DNA from: Microbacterium horticulturae
GTDB lineage: Bacteria; Actinomycetota; Actinomycetes; Actinomycetales; Microbacteriaceae
Direction: 5' to 3'
DNA length: 64,000 nucleotides
NCBI RefSeq assembly: GCF_029094505.1
Contig: NZ_CP119108.1
Span: 2,418,001 to 2,482,000 of the forward strand
This document shows positions 53,698 through 60,776 of this stretch, one piece after another; the stretch's first letter is position 1; the number at the start of each line of letters is the position of its first letter. Position numbers and translations under genes: made by a program. Under the pieces are notes generated by a model, which searched no databases, had not been told where the DNA came from, and saw only the letters and a list, made by a program, of their open reading frames with translations.

Positions 53698-55382
53698 TGG
53701 ACGACGACGTTCTCGAACGTGCACAGGCGTGGCTGGCTCAGGATCCGGACGGACAGACCCGCGCCGAGCTGCGCACGCTCATCGATCAGGCGAGCTCTGG
53801 CGACGCCGACGCGCAGGCCGATCTCGCCGACCGGTTCGACGGCCGGCTCGTGTTCGGCACGGCCGGTCTGCGCGGCAGGCTGGGCGCGGGTTCCACGCGC
53901 ATGAACCGGGTGCTCGTGGCGCAGGCGGCCGCAGGGCTCGCCAGTTATCTGAACGAGGAGGGCGGGCCGGACGCCCCGCCCACCGTCGTCATCGGATATG
54001 ACGGCCGCCGAAACTCGCAGGTGTTCGCCACCGACTCTGCCGAGCTGTTCGCCGGTGCGGGGCTGCGCACGATCCTGCTCCCGCGGCTGCTGCCCACACC
54101 GGTGCTCGCGTTCGCGGTGCGTCACCTCGGGGCCGACGCCGGGGTCATGGTCACGGCATCCCACAACCCTCCCGACGACAACGGGTACAAGGTGTATCTC
54201 GGCGGCGAAGATCAGGGGTCGCAGATCGTCGCTCCCGCAGACGCCGAGATCGCCGCGCACATCCAGCGCGTGGCCGACGAACAGCCCGTCAGCGAGCTGC
54301 CCCGCTCCACGGGCTATGAGGTCGCGGCCGAAGCGCTCTTCGACGACTATGTGGGGGCCACCGCCGCCGTCGGTCCGGCACCCGACGGGGCCGAGGGGCT
54401 GCGCTGGGTATACACCGCCATGCACGGCGTGGGGTGGGAGACCGCCTCGCGCGTGGTCGAGGCTGCCGGCTACCCGCAGCCCGTCACCGTGCCGGCGCAG
54501 ATCGAGCCCGACGGCGCGTTCCCGACAGTGGCGTTCCCGAACCCCGAAGAGCCCGGGGCGATGGACCTCGCGTTCGAGACCGCACGCGAGGCGGATGCCG
54601 ACCTCGTGATCGCAAACGACCCCGACGCGGACCGTCTGGCCGTCGGCATCCCGTCTTCGGACGCGGAGGGTGGATGGCGCCGCCTGGGCGGCAACGAGGT
54701 CGGCCTGCTGCTGGGCTGGCGTGCTGCACGCGCCGCAGCGGCGGTGGATGCCGCGGCCGGCGCCTCGCTCGCGTGCTCGATCGTCTCGTCGCCGGGGCTG
54801 CGGGCGGTGGCCGAGCACTACGGGCTCGCGTTCCACGCAACGCTGACCGGCTTCAAGTGGATCTCGCGCTCCCCGGGGCTGCTGTACGGCTTCGAGGAGG
54901 CGCTCGGATATCTCGTCGACCCCGACGTCGTTCGCGACAAGGACGGGATCTCGGCCGCCGTCGCGGTGCTGCACCTGGCCGCCGAAGCGCGCGCCGAGGG
55001 CAGTACGCTCGCCGAACTGCTCGAGGAGTTCGACGAGACGTTCGGCGCGTTCGTGAGCGACCAGGTGTCGCTGCGGGTCGACGACCTGTCGGTGATCGGC
55101 AAGATCATGGCAGGCCTGCGGGCCGACCCGCCGTTCCGCCTGGGCACGGTCGAGGTCGAAGGAGTGGACGACTTCGCCGCCGGCCTCGAAGGGCTGCCGC
55201 CGACCGACATGCTGCGGCTGCGGCTCACCGGTGCCGGGCGCGTGCTCGTGCGGCCGTCGGGCACCGAGCCGAAGCTCAAGGCGTACCTGGATGTGCAGGG
55301 CGACGACGCCGCGGATGCGGCATCCCGTCTCGCGGCGCTCCGCGATGCGGTCTCGGCGCTGCTCGACGCGCACGCGCGCTGA
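53697..55382 (+). CDS. pmmB: Phosphosugar mutase (phosphomannomutase/phosphopentomutase-like)
   Basis: 561 residues, in the PGM2-like branch of the alpha-D-phosphohexomutase superfamily. Phosphoserine loop VTASHNPPDDNGYKVYLG with Ser155, magnesium loop IANDPDADRLAVGIP, sugar-recognition loops GFKWISR and GFEEALGY, phosphate-binding RPSGTEPKLKAYL. Translational coupling to the nucleoside phosphorylase suggests ribose 1-phosphate or deoxyribose 1-phosphate as substrate; hexose phosphates remain possible. The 20-bp repeat array begins 28 bases after its stop. Confidence 0.9.
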   Translation: MDDDVLERAQAWLAQDPDGQTRAELRTLIDQASSGDADAQADLADRFDGRLVFGTAGLRGRLGAGSTRMNRVLVAQAAAGLASYLNEEGGPDAPPTVVIGYDGRRNSQVFATDSAELFAGAGLRTILLPRLLPTPVLAFAVRHLGADAGVMVTASHNPPDDNGYKVYLGGEDQGSQIVAPADAEIAAHIQRVADEQPVSELPRSTGYEVAAEALFDDYVGATAAVGPAPDGAEGLRWVYTAMHGVGWETASRVVEAAGYPQPVTVPAQIEPDGAFPTVAFPNPEEPGAMDLAFETAREADADLVIANDPDADRLAVGIPSSDAEGGWRRLGGNEVGLLLGWRAARAAAAVDAAAGASLACSIVSSPGLRAVAEHYGLAFHATLTGFKWISRSPGLLYGFEEALGYLVDPDVVRDKDGISAAVAVLHLAAEARAEGSTLAELLEEFDETFGAFVSDQVSLRVDDLSVIGKIMAGLRADPPFRLGTVEVEGVDDFAAGLEGLPPTDMLRLRLTGAGRVLVRPSGTEPKLKAYLDVQGDDAADAASRLAALRDAVSALLDAHAR

Positions 55383-55410
55383 CCCGCGCTACGCTGACCC
55401 GCGCTTCCCG

Positions 55411-55662
55411 CGAGGTCGTAGCCAAACCCGCGAGGTCGTAGTCAAACCCGCGAGGTCGTAGCCAAACCCGCGAGGTCGTACCCAAACCCCCGAGGTCGTA
55501 GCCAAACCCGCGAGGTCGTAGCCAAACCCGCGAGGTCGTAGCCAAACCCGCGAGGTCGTAGCCAAACCCGCGAGGTCGTAGCCACGCCACCGTACGACCT
55601 CGCGAGAACAGGTACGACCTCGCGTAAACACGTACGACCTCGCGCAAACACGTACGACCTCG
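55411..55662. repeat. Array 2 of the 20-bp-period repeat (9 direct and 4 inverted units)
   Basis: CGAGGTCGTA starts at 55411, 55431, 55451, 55471, 55491, 55511, 55531, 55551 and 55571, each followed by a filler close to GCCAAACCCG. The inverted form TACGACCTCG then starts at 55593, 55613, 55633 and 55653. Every step is 20 bp except the 22-bp change of orientation. The array fills nearly all of the 297-nt gap 55383-55679 and ends five bases before the -10 box of the next gene. There are no unique spacers, so this is not CRISPR. Confidence 0.9.
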
Positions 55663-55667
55663 CGCAA

Positions 55668-55673
55668 TAGGAT
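55668..55673 (+). promoter_or_regulatory. Candidate leaderless promoter -10 box (TAGGAT)
   Basis: TAGGAT ends six bases before GTG 55680. The -35 position falls inside the last inverted unit of the repeat array, so the array could influence this promoter. Confidence 0.5.
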
Positions 55674-55679
55674 CGGTGC

Positions 55680-56264
55680 GTGGAATTCGCGCAGAGCGTC
55701 ACCCTGGAGAACCCGTTCGTCCGGCTCGAGCCGCTCAGCGAGGCGCACGCCGGCGACCTCGCCGAGGCCGCGGTCGGGCTCGAGACCGCCTGGTATACGA
55801 GCGTGCCCGCGCCGTCGGACGTTCCCGTCGAGATCGCGCAGCGCCTTCGCCGGCGCGACGAAGGGAGCATGAACCCGTTCGCCGTGCGACGCCTGGCCAC
55901 CGGCCGCATCGTCGGTATGACGAGCTTCTGCAACATCGATCAGCCGAACCGCCACGTCGAGATCGGCTACACCTGGCTCGGCATCGAGACTCAGCGCACC
56001 GAGGTCAACACGGCCGCCAAGCTCGCGCTGCTCACGCACGCGTTCGAGCAGTGCGACGCGATCGCCGTCGAGTTCTGCACGCACTGGCACAACCGCCAGT
56101 CGCGGGCCGCGATCGAGCGCCTCGGCGCCAAGCTCGACGGCGTGCGCCGCAACGCCCGCATCATGGCCGACGGCACGCTGCGCGACACCGTGATGTACTC
56201 GATCCTTCCCCACGAGTGGTCGGCCGTGCGACGCGGGCTGCTCGCCAGGCTCGAACGGTACTGA
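55680..56264 (+). CDS. GNAT family N-acetyltransferase (RimJ/RimL-like)
   Basis: 194 residues. Acetyltransferase_3-type GNAT fold: starts with FVRLEPLSEAHAGDLAEA, then FAVRRLATGRIVGMTSFCNI, the strand VEIGYTWLGIETQRT and the acetyl-CoA helix NTAAKLALLTHAFEQ, followed by HWHNRQSRAAIERLGAKLDG, typical of RimJ-type enzymes and small-molecule acetyltransferases. GTG 55680 lacks a ribosome site and has TAGGAT six bases upstream. Substrate unknown. It converges on the MtlR-type gene with a hairpin between. Confidence 0.82.
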   Translation: MEFAQSVTLENPFVRLEPLSEAHAGDLAEAAVGLETAWYTSVPAPSDVPVEIAQRLRRRDEGSMNPFAVRRLATGRIVGMTSFCNIDQPNRHVEIGYTWLGIETQRTEVNTAAKLALLTHAFEQCDAIAVEFCTHWHNRQSRAAIERLGAKLDGVRRNARIMADGTLRDTVMYSILPHEWSAVRRGLLARLERY

Positions 56265-56283
56265 CGCACCGTCCGCCGGGGCG

Positions 56284-56306
56284 GGATGCCGCGGCCCGCG
56301 GCATCC
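56284..56306. terminator. Hairpin between convergent GNAT and mtlR-like genes
   Basis: A perfect 10-bp stem GGATGCCGCG/CGCGGCATCC (56284-56293 with 56297-56306) and a 3-nt loop. It is placed to end transcription from both sides, although there is no long U-run. The stem is built from the GGATGCCG octamer that recurs across the window. Confidence 0.6.
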
Positions 56307-56396
56307 ACTCGTCTTGATGACTCGCGCCCGACGGTGAGTCCCAAAGCCCACCTCGTCGCCGGCCCGCCCAGGGTCGGGACGCCGCCGCGCGCGGCG

Positions 56397-58310
56397 CTAC
56401 CCGTCGATGACAGCGACGAGCTCATCGAGGAACGACGAGAAGCCCTTCGCCCGGCGCACGATGCGCGCGACCGACTCGTGCTCGCTGAAGACCTCGACGA
56501 GCTGCTCGAACACGGTCTGGAACGCCTCGCGGTCGGCCTCTGAAAACGCGACCATCGCCACGACCTGCACCCGTGAGTCGCCCCACCGCATCGACGGGTC
56601 GGCGATACCCACCGCGATCACGGTGCGCGACGCGGTCATGCCGATCGCGTGCGGCACGGCCAGCGCGTCGGTGAACGCGGTCGACGAGAGGCGCTCGCGC
56701 TCGATCGAGCGCTCCACGTAGTCGTCGTCGACCACCCCGAGCCCCACAAGCTTGGCCCCCAGGCTCCTGATGACGTCTTCTTCGGCGGCCGCCGCCAGGG
56801 ACGGCGTGAACGCGGCTGGGTCGAAGTAGCGCTCAAGCTCGCGGCGCAGCCGCGCGAGTCTGCGGCCACGGCGGATGCGCGAGGCCGCCGCCTGCACGCG
56901 CTCGACGTCGGCGTCGGTGAGGAACGGCTGGATGCGCACCGCCCGCTCCACCGCCGGCGGCGCGTCGACGGTCGTGAGCACGAGATCGGTGTCGATCGCG
57001 GCCCAGTCGGGGTCCATCCGCGTCTGCAGGTCGACGATCTCGATGGCCTGTCCGAGCGAACGGTCGACCGACGAGCGCAGCAGCTCGTGCAGCTCGTAGT
57101 ACCCGGGGCACACGATGGTCGCGGTCAGCAGCTGCTCGGCGCGGCGGCTGCGCTCGAGGCGCCCGCCCACGTGCATCGCGATGTACGCGATCTCGTCGTC
57201 GGGCAGCGTCATGCCGAGCCGCTCGCCCAGCCCACCCGCTATCGACACGGCGATGTCGAAGATCATCGGATACGTCGACTTGAGCGACCGCGCCAGCGGG
57301 TTACGCGACCAGGCGTCGGCCTGGGCGCGACGGCGCAGGTTCTGCACGTGCATCGCCAGGCGCCGGATGAAGTCCTCGTGCGCGAGGTCGACGAGGAATT
57401 CCTCGGCCGCCGCCGTCACCAGATCGCGGACGGCGTCTTCGACCTCGGGATCCAGAAGCGGAGCGGATGCCACGGCCGGCCCCGGCGTGACGACCCGGGT
57501 CAGGATCAGCATGGCCAGGTGCTGGCGGTCGCCGCGCCCGAGGCTCACACCCAGGTGCTCCTCGACGAGCGCGCCCACGAGGTCGGCGATCTCGTCGGCG
57601 TCCTCGCCGCTGGGCTCGGCCACAGTGTCGAGCGCGCGCCCGTGTGCGACCCGGTCCGCCGCGATCGCAATGTGCATGAGCACGTCGGCGATGCCGAACT
57701 CGTTGATGAAGTAGCCACGCGAGCCCAGCGCCGACCGCAGCGCGGTCTCGAACGACCCGTGCACGTCGGCGCCCAGCGAGTCCTCGCCGAGTACGCGTCT
57801 CATACCGTGCGCGTCGAAGGCCGCGGCATCCATCTCCTCGTGCACCAGGCGGCTGAGCAGCCGGCGCTGCGCACTCTCGGCCCCGTGCATCCGCACGCGC
57901 GGGCCCGACCGCGAGAGCACCAAGGTCGTACCGGTCAGCAGCGACCGCACGCGGCCGAGATCGGCTTCGACAGTGGCCTCCGACACGTGCAGGCGCCCGG
58001 CCGTCTCGTGCACATCGATGCCGTCCGCCGCGTCGAGCAGTGCGCGGATCAGCGCGTGCAGCCGGTCGCGCGGGGCCGCGGCATCCACCATCGGCACACT
58101 CAACGCTGACCCGGCATCGGCACCCGCGCGGTACCCCTGCGGGCCCGACTCGACCGCCGTTCCCCCCGTGACCCGTCCGTTCAGCGCGGTCACGTACGAG
58201 CGCACACTGCGGGGGGTCACTCCCAACGCGTCGGCGAGCCGGCCGGCGGTCACCCAGTCGCCGTGGCGCACAAGAAGCGCCAGCAGGCGATCCTGTCGCG
58301 CTCTGGTCAT
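56397..58310 (-). CDS. mtlR: PRD-containing transcription activator of the mannitol PTS (MtlR-like)
   Basis: 637 residues in the BglG/MtlR layout: N-terminal helix-turn-helix (VTAGRLADALGVTPRSVRSY, 20-39) and a second HTH near 103-120, PRD1 with His213, PRD2 with His320 and His380 (EIAYIAMHVGGRLERS), an EIIB-like domain with Cys401 (IVCPGYYELHE) and an EIIA-like domain with His554 (ALAVPHAIG). Such activators are phosphorylated by HPr and the IIA/IIB proteins and switch on PTS operons. GAGGAG eight bases before ATG 58310 fixes the start; the open frame to 58673 crosses the divergent IIB gene and is not coding. Confidence 0.9.
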   Translation of the reverse strand: MTRARQDRLLALLVRHGDWVTAGRLADALGVTPRSVRSYVTALNGRVTGGTAVESGPQGYRAGADAGSALSVPMVDAAAPRDRLHALIRALLDAADGIDVHETAGRLHVSEATVEADLGRVRSLLTGTTLVLSRSGPRVRMHGAESAQRRLLSRLVHEEMDAAAFDAHGMRRVLGEDSLGADVHGSFETALRSALGSRGYFINEFGIADVLMHIAIAADRVAHGRALDTVAEPSGEDADEIADLVGALVEEHLGVSLGRGDRQHLAMLILTRVVTPGPAVASAPLLDPEVEDAVRDLVTAAAEEFLVDLAHEDFIRRLAMHVQNLRRRAQADAWSRNPLARSLKSTYPMIFDIAVSIAGGLGERLGMTLPDDEIAYIAMHVGGRLERSRRAEQLLTATIVCPGYYELHELLRSSVDRSLGQAIEIVDLQTRMDPDWAAIDTDLVLTTVDAPPAVERAVRIQPFLTDADVERVQAAASRIRRGRRLARLRRELERYFDPAAFTPSLAAAAEEDVIRSLGAKLVGLGVVDDDYVERSIERERLSSTAFTDALAVPHAIGMTASRTVIAVGIADPSMRWGDSRVQVVAMVAFSEADREAFQTVFEQLVEVFSEHESVARIVRRAKGFSSFLDELVAVIDG

Positions 58311-58376
58311 CGTGGCCGCTCCTCGCGGCACGGAGGGGCGCATGCCGCGGATCCAGTCAACCATGCCCGACGCGCT

Positions 58377-58394
58377 TTCCGCCCCTGCGGAAAC
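58377..58394. promoter_or_regulatory. Palindromic operator candidate upstream of the mannitol PTS operon
   Basis: TTTCCGC-CCCT-GCGGAAA: a perfect 7-bp inverted repeat with a 4-base spacer, ending nine bases before a predicted -35 box. This is the usual place for an activator, and the divergent gene encodes an MtlR-type activator. Confidence 0.5.
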
Positions 58395-58403
58395 AGAAGT
58401 GGT

Positions 58404-58432
58404 TGTCCCACACGCAGGACCCCACCACAATG
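58404..58432 (+). promoter_or_regulatory. Candidate promoter of the mannitol PTS operon
   Basis: TTGTCC (58404-58409) and CACAAT (58427-58432) are 17 bases apart, a standard sigma-70-type arrangement. Transcription would start near 58439, giving a leader of about 13 nt with the site GCAGGAGGATG before ATG 58452. Confidence 0.5.
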
Positions 58433-58451
58433 GCTGGCAGGAGGATGACCG

Positions 58452-58787
58452 ATGAGGATCACCGTCATGTGCGGGGCCGGCGCGTCCAGCACGTTCGTCG
58501 CCCAGCGCCTGCGCGGCGCCATCGCGACGCGAGGCCTCGACCACACTGCGCATGCGGCCGGGCTGTCCTCCTACCCCGACTGCCTGGACGGCACCGACGT
58601 GCTGCTGGTCGGCCCGCACCTGGCCGACCGCATGGACGACGTGCGACGGGATGCCGCATCCCGCGGCGTGCACGTCGCGATGCTGCCCGACGACATCTTC
58701 GGCGACCGGGACGGCGAGCGCGCTTTCGCGCTGGCCGAGGCCGCTGTGACGCCCATGACCGCCAACGACGAGAGGAACCCCTCATGA
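58452..58787 (+). CDS. PTS system EIIB-like protein (lactose/cellobiose IIB type)
   Basis: 111 residues. A small phosphocarrier of the PTS_IIB fold with the phosphocysteine loop VMCGAGASSTFVAQRL (Cys8) at the N-terminus, followed by LLVGPHLADRM and a Rossmann-like pattern. It is the first gene of the mannitol PTS operon although the mannitol permease at 60777 carries its own IIB domain. An orphan IIB could serve MtlR phosphorylation or another permease. AGGAGG precedes the ATG, and the stop overlaps ptsH (ATGA). Confidence 0.83.
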   Translation: MRITVMCGAGASSTFVAQRLRGAIATRGLDHTAHAAGLSSYPDCLDGTDVLLVGPHLADRMDDVRRDAASRGVHVAMLPDDIFGDRDGERAFALAEAAVTPMTANDERNPS

Positions 58788-59059
58788 GCCAGGTGACCAG
58801 GACAGTGCGGATCGGCTCCGCCCACGGACTGCACGCGCGCCCCGCGAAGATGTTCGCACAGGCGGCGAAGGACGCCGCAATCCCGGTGACCATCGCCAAG
58901 GGCGACGCCAAGCCGGTGAACGCGGCGAGCATCCTCGGCGTGATCTCGCTGGGCATCGACCAGGGCGACGAGGTCACCCTGACGGCCGACGGCGACGGCG
59001 CCGAGGGTGTCATCGACTCCCTCAGCGAGCTGCTCGCGACCGACCACGACGCGGAGTGA
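58784..59059 (+). CDS. ptsH: Phosphocarrier protein HPr
   Basis: 91 residues. HPr receives phosphate from EI on a histidine and gives it to EIIA proteins. The active site IGSAHGLHARPAKMF has the catalytic His17. A serine stands where Gram-positive HPr is regulated (AASILGVISLGI, Ser49), though the preceding Lys of the usual KSIMG is Ala here. ATG overlaps the IIB stop; the GTG of ptsI overlaps its own stop (GTGA). Confidence 0.93.
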   Translation: MSQVTRTVRIGSAHGLHARPAKMFAQAAKDAAIPVTIAKGDAKPVNAASILGVISLGIDQGDEVTLTADGDGAEGVIDSLSELLATDHDAE

Positions 59060-60744
59060 CCGTGGCCACGCTTGCCGGAGTGGGAGTCGGGCTGGGCGTC
59101 GCGTCCGGCCCCGTGGCGCGGATGGCAGAACCCCTGCCGGCGCCGGCCGACGAGCCGAGCACCCGCGCTGCGGATGAGGAGAAGGGACGTGCTCACGAGG
59201 CCCTTTCGGCCGTGGCCCGTGAGCTCGAGGAACGCGGAGAGCATGCCGGGGGGACCGCGCAGGAAGTGCTCGAAGCGCAGGCGATGATGGCCGAGGACCC
59301 GTCTCTGGCGGATGACATCGACGACCGCATCGCCGGGGGGAAGACGGCCGAGCGGGCCGTGCACGACGCCTTCGGATCATTCCAGCAGACGCTCGCCGAG
59401 ATGGGGGGCTACCTCGGCGAGCGCGCTGCTGATCTGGGTGATGTGGCGCAGCGCGTGCTCGCTCGGCTGGCGGGGATCGCCGCTCCCGGCGTGCCCGACC
59501 CCGGGCATCCCTTCGTGCTCGTGGCCCGCGACCTCTCCCCCGCCGACACGGCACTGCTCGATCTCGACCAGGTGCTCGCCGTGGTCACGACCGAGGGTGG
59601 ACCGACCTCGCACACCGCGATCCTCGCGCGTGAGAAGTCGATCGTCGCGGTGGTGGGCGTCGCGGAGGCCGCGTCGCTGAGTGAGGGCGAGACGGTGATC
59701 GTGGATGCCGCAGCCGGCGCCGTGGTGACCGACCCGAGCCCCGAGCAGATAGCGGAGGCGACCACACGCGCCGAGGCCCGCCGCGCCGCGACTTGCGCCC
59801 CGCCCACCGCGGGCGCGCTGGCCGACGGCACCGCGGTACCGCTGCTCGCGAACCTCGGCAAGCCTGAGGACGCGACGGCGGCGCGCGAGCTGGGCGCGGA
59901 GGGCGTGGGCCTGTTCCGCACCGAGTTCCTGTTCCTGAACTCCGCCGAAGCGCCGACGGTCGCCGACCAGCAGGCCGCCTACGAGACGCTGCTGTCAGGC
60001 TTCGCCGGGTGCAAGGTCGTCGTGCGGGTGCTGGATGCCGGCGCCGACAAGCCGCTCGCATTCCTCAACGACGACACCGAGGAGAATCCGGCACTGGGGC
60101 TCCGCGGCATCCGCGTGCTGCGGGCGCGCGAGCAGATCCTGCGCGACCAGCTCACGGCGCTCGCGCAAGCCGACGCCGCCACCACCGAGCGGGGCGAAGG
60201 CGCCGAACTGTGGGTCATGGCACCCATGGTCGCCACCGTCGAAGAGACCGAGTACTTCACGTCACTGGCCCGCGAGCTCGGCATCAAAACCCCCGGCGTC
60301 ATGGTCGAGGTGCCCTCTTGCGCACTGCTGGCCGACCGCGTCCTGCAGGTGGCCGACTTCGCGTCGATCGGCACGAACGACCTCACGCAGTACACGCTGG
60401 CCGCCGACCGCCTGCTCGGCTCGGTCGCATCGTTCCAAGACCCGTGGCACCCCGCGGTGCTGCGCCTCGTGAAAGAGGTCGGCGCCGCCGGACGTGACGC
60501 CGGCAAACCCGTCGGGATCTGCGGCGAAGCGGCCGCCGACCCGCTTCTGGCCGTCGTGCTCGTGGGCCTGGGCGCCACGAGCCTGTCGATGTCGCCGTCG
60601 GCCCTGGCCGACGTGCGCATGTCGCTGTCCGGCCACAGCCTCGACGATGCACGTGCCATCGCCGAGGCGGCCCTCGCCGCGAACGACGCGGCATCTGCCC
60701 GCGCGGCCGCCCAGGCCGCGGCATCCCGAACCACGGCGGCATAG
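59056..60744 (+). CDS. ptsI: Phosphoenolpyruvate-protein phosphotransferase (EI)
   Basis: 562 residues. EI takes phosphate from phosphoenolpyruvate and passes it to HPr. The phosphohistidine motif GGPTSHTAILARE has His near residue 186; the C-terminal PEP-binding barrel has VGLFRTEFLFLN, LDAGADKPLAFL, FASIGTNDLTQYTLAADR and GICGEAAADP. GTG start inside the ptsH stop. Finding ptsI and ptsH inside a mannitol operon suggests that mannitol induction also raises the general PTS proteins. Confidence 0.95.
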   Translation: MTVATLAGVGVGLGVASGPVARMAEPLPAPADEPSTRAADEEKGRAHEALSAVARELEERGEHAGGTAQEVLEAQAMMAEDPSLADDIDDRIAGGKTAERAVHDAFGSFQQTLAEMGGYLGERAADLGDVAQRVLARLAGIAAPGVPDPGHPFVLVARDLSPADTALLDLDQVLAVVTTEGGPTSHTAILAREKSIVAVVGVAEAASLSEGETVIVDAAAGAVVTDPSPEQIAEATTRAEARRAATCAPPTAGALADGTAVPLLANLGKPEDATAARELGAEGVGLFRTEFLFLNSAEAPTVADQQAAYETLLSGFAGCKVVVRVLDAGADKPLAFLNDDTEENPALGLRGIRVLRAREQILRDQLTALAQADAATTERGEGAELWVMAPMVATVEETEYFTSLARELGIKTPGVMVEVPSCALLADRVLQVADFASIGTNDLTQYTLAADRLLGSVASFQDPWHPAVLRLVKEVGAAGRDAGKPVGICGEAAADPLLAVVLVGLGATSLSMSPSALADVRMSLSGHSLDDARAIAEAALAANDAASARAAAQAAASRTTAA

Positions 60745-60776
60745 CCGCCGTCCACCCGAGAGAAAGTGACACTGAC

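Noticed and set aside
53451-55373. 640-residue minus-strand ORF
   Set aside because: Antisense shadow of the nucleoside phosphorylase and phosphomutase genes, with no recognisable domain.
55411-55662. CRISPR-like repeat-spacer array
   Set aside because: The repeat is 10 bp with 10-bp fillers that are nearly identical to one another, the orientation reverses within the array, and no cas gene is present.
55389-56351. 320-residue minus-strand ORF with repeated WLRPRGFGYDLAGLATTSR-type peptides
   Set aside because: The peptide repeat is produced by translating the 20-bp DNA array (three units equal 20 codons), and the rest is antisense to the GNAT gene.
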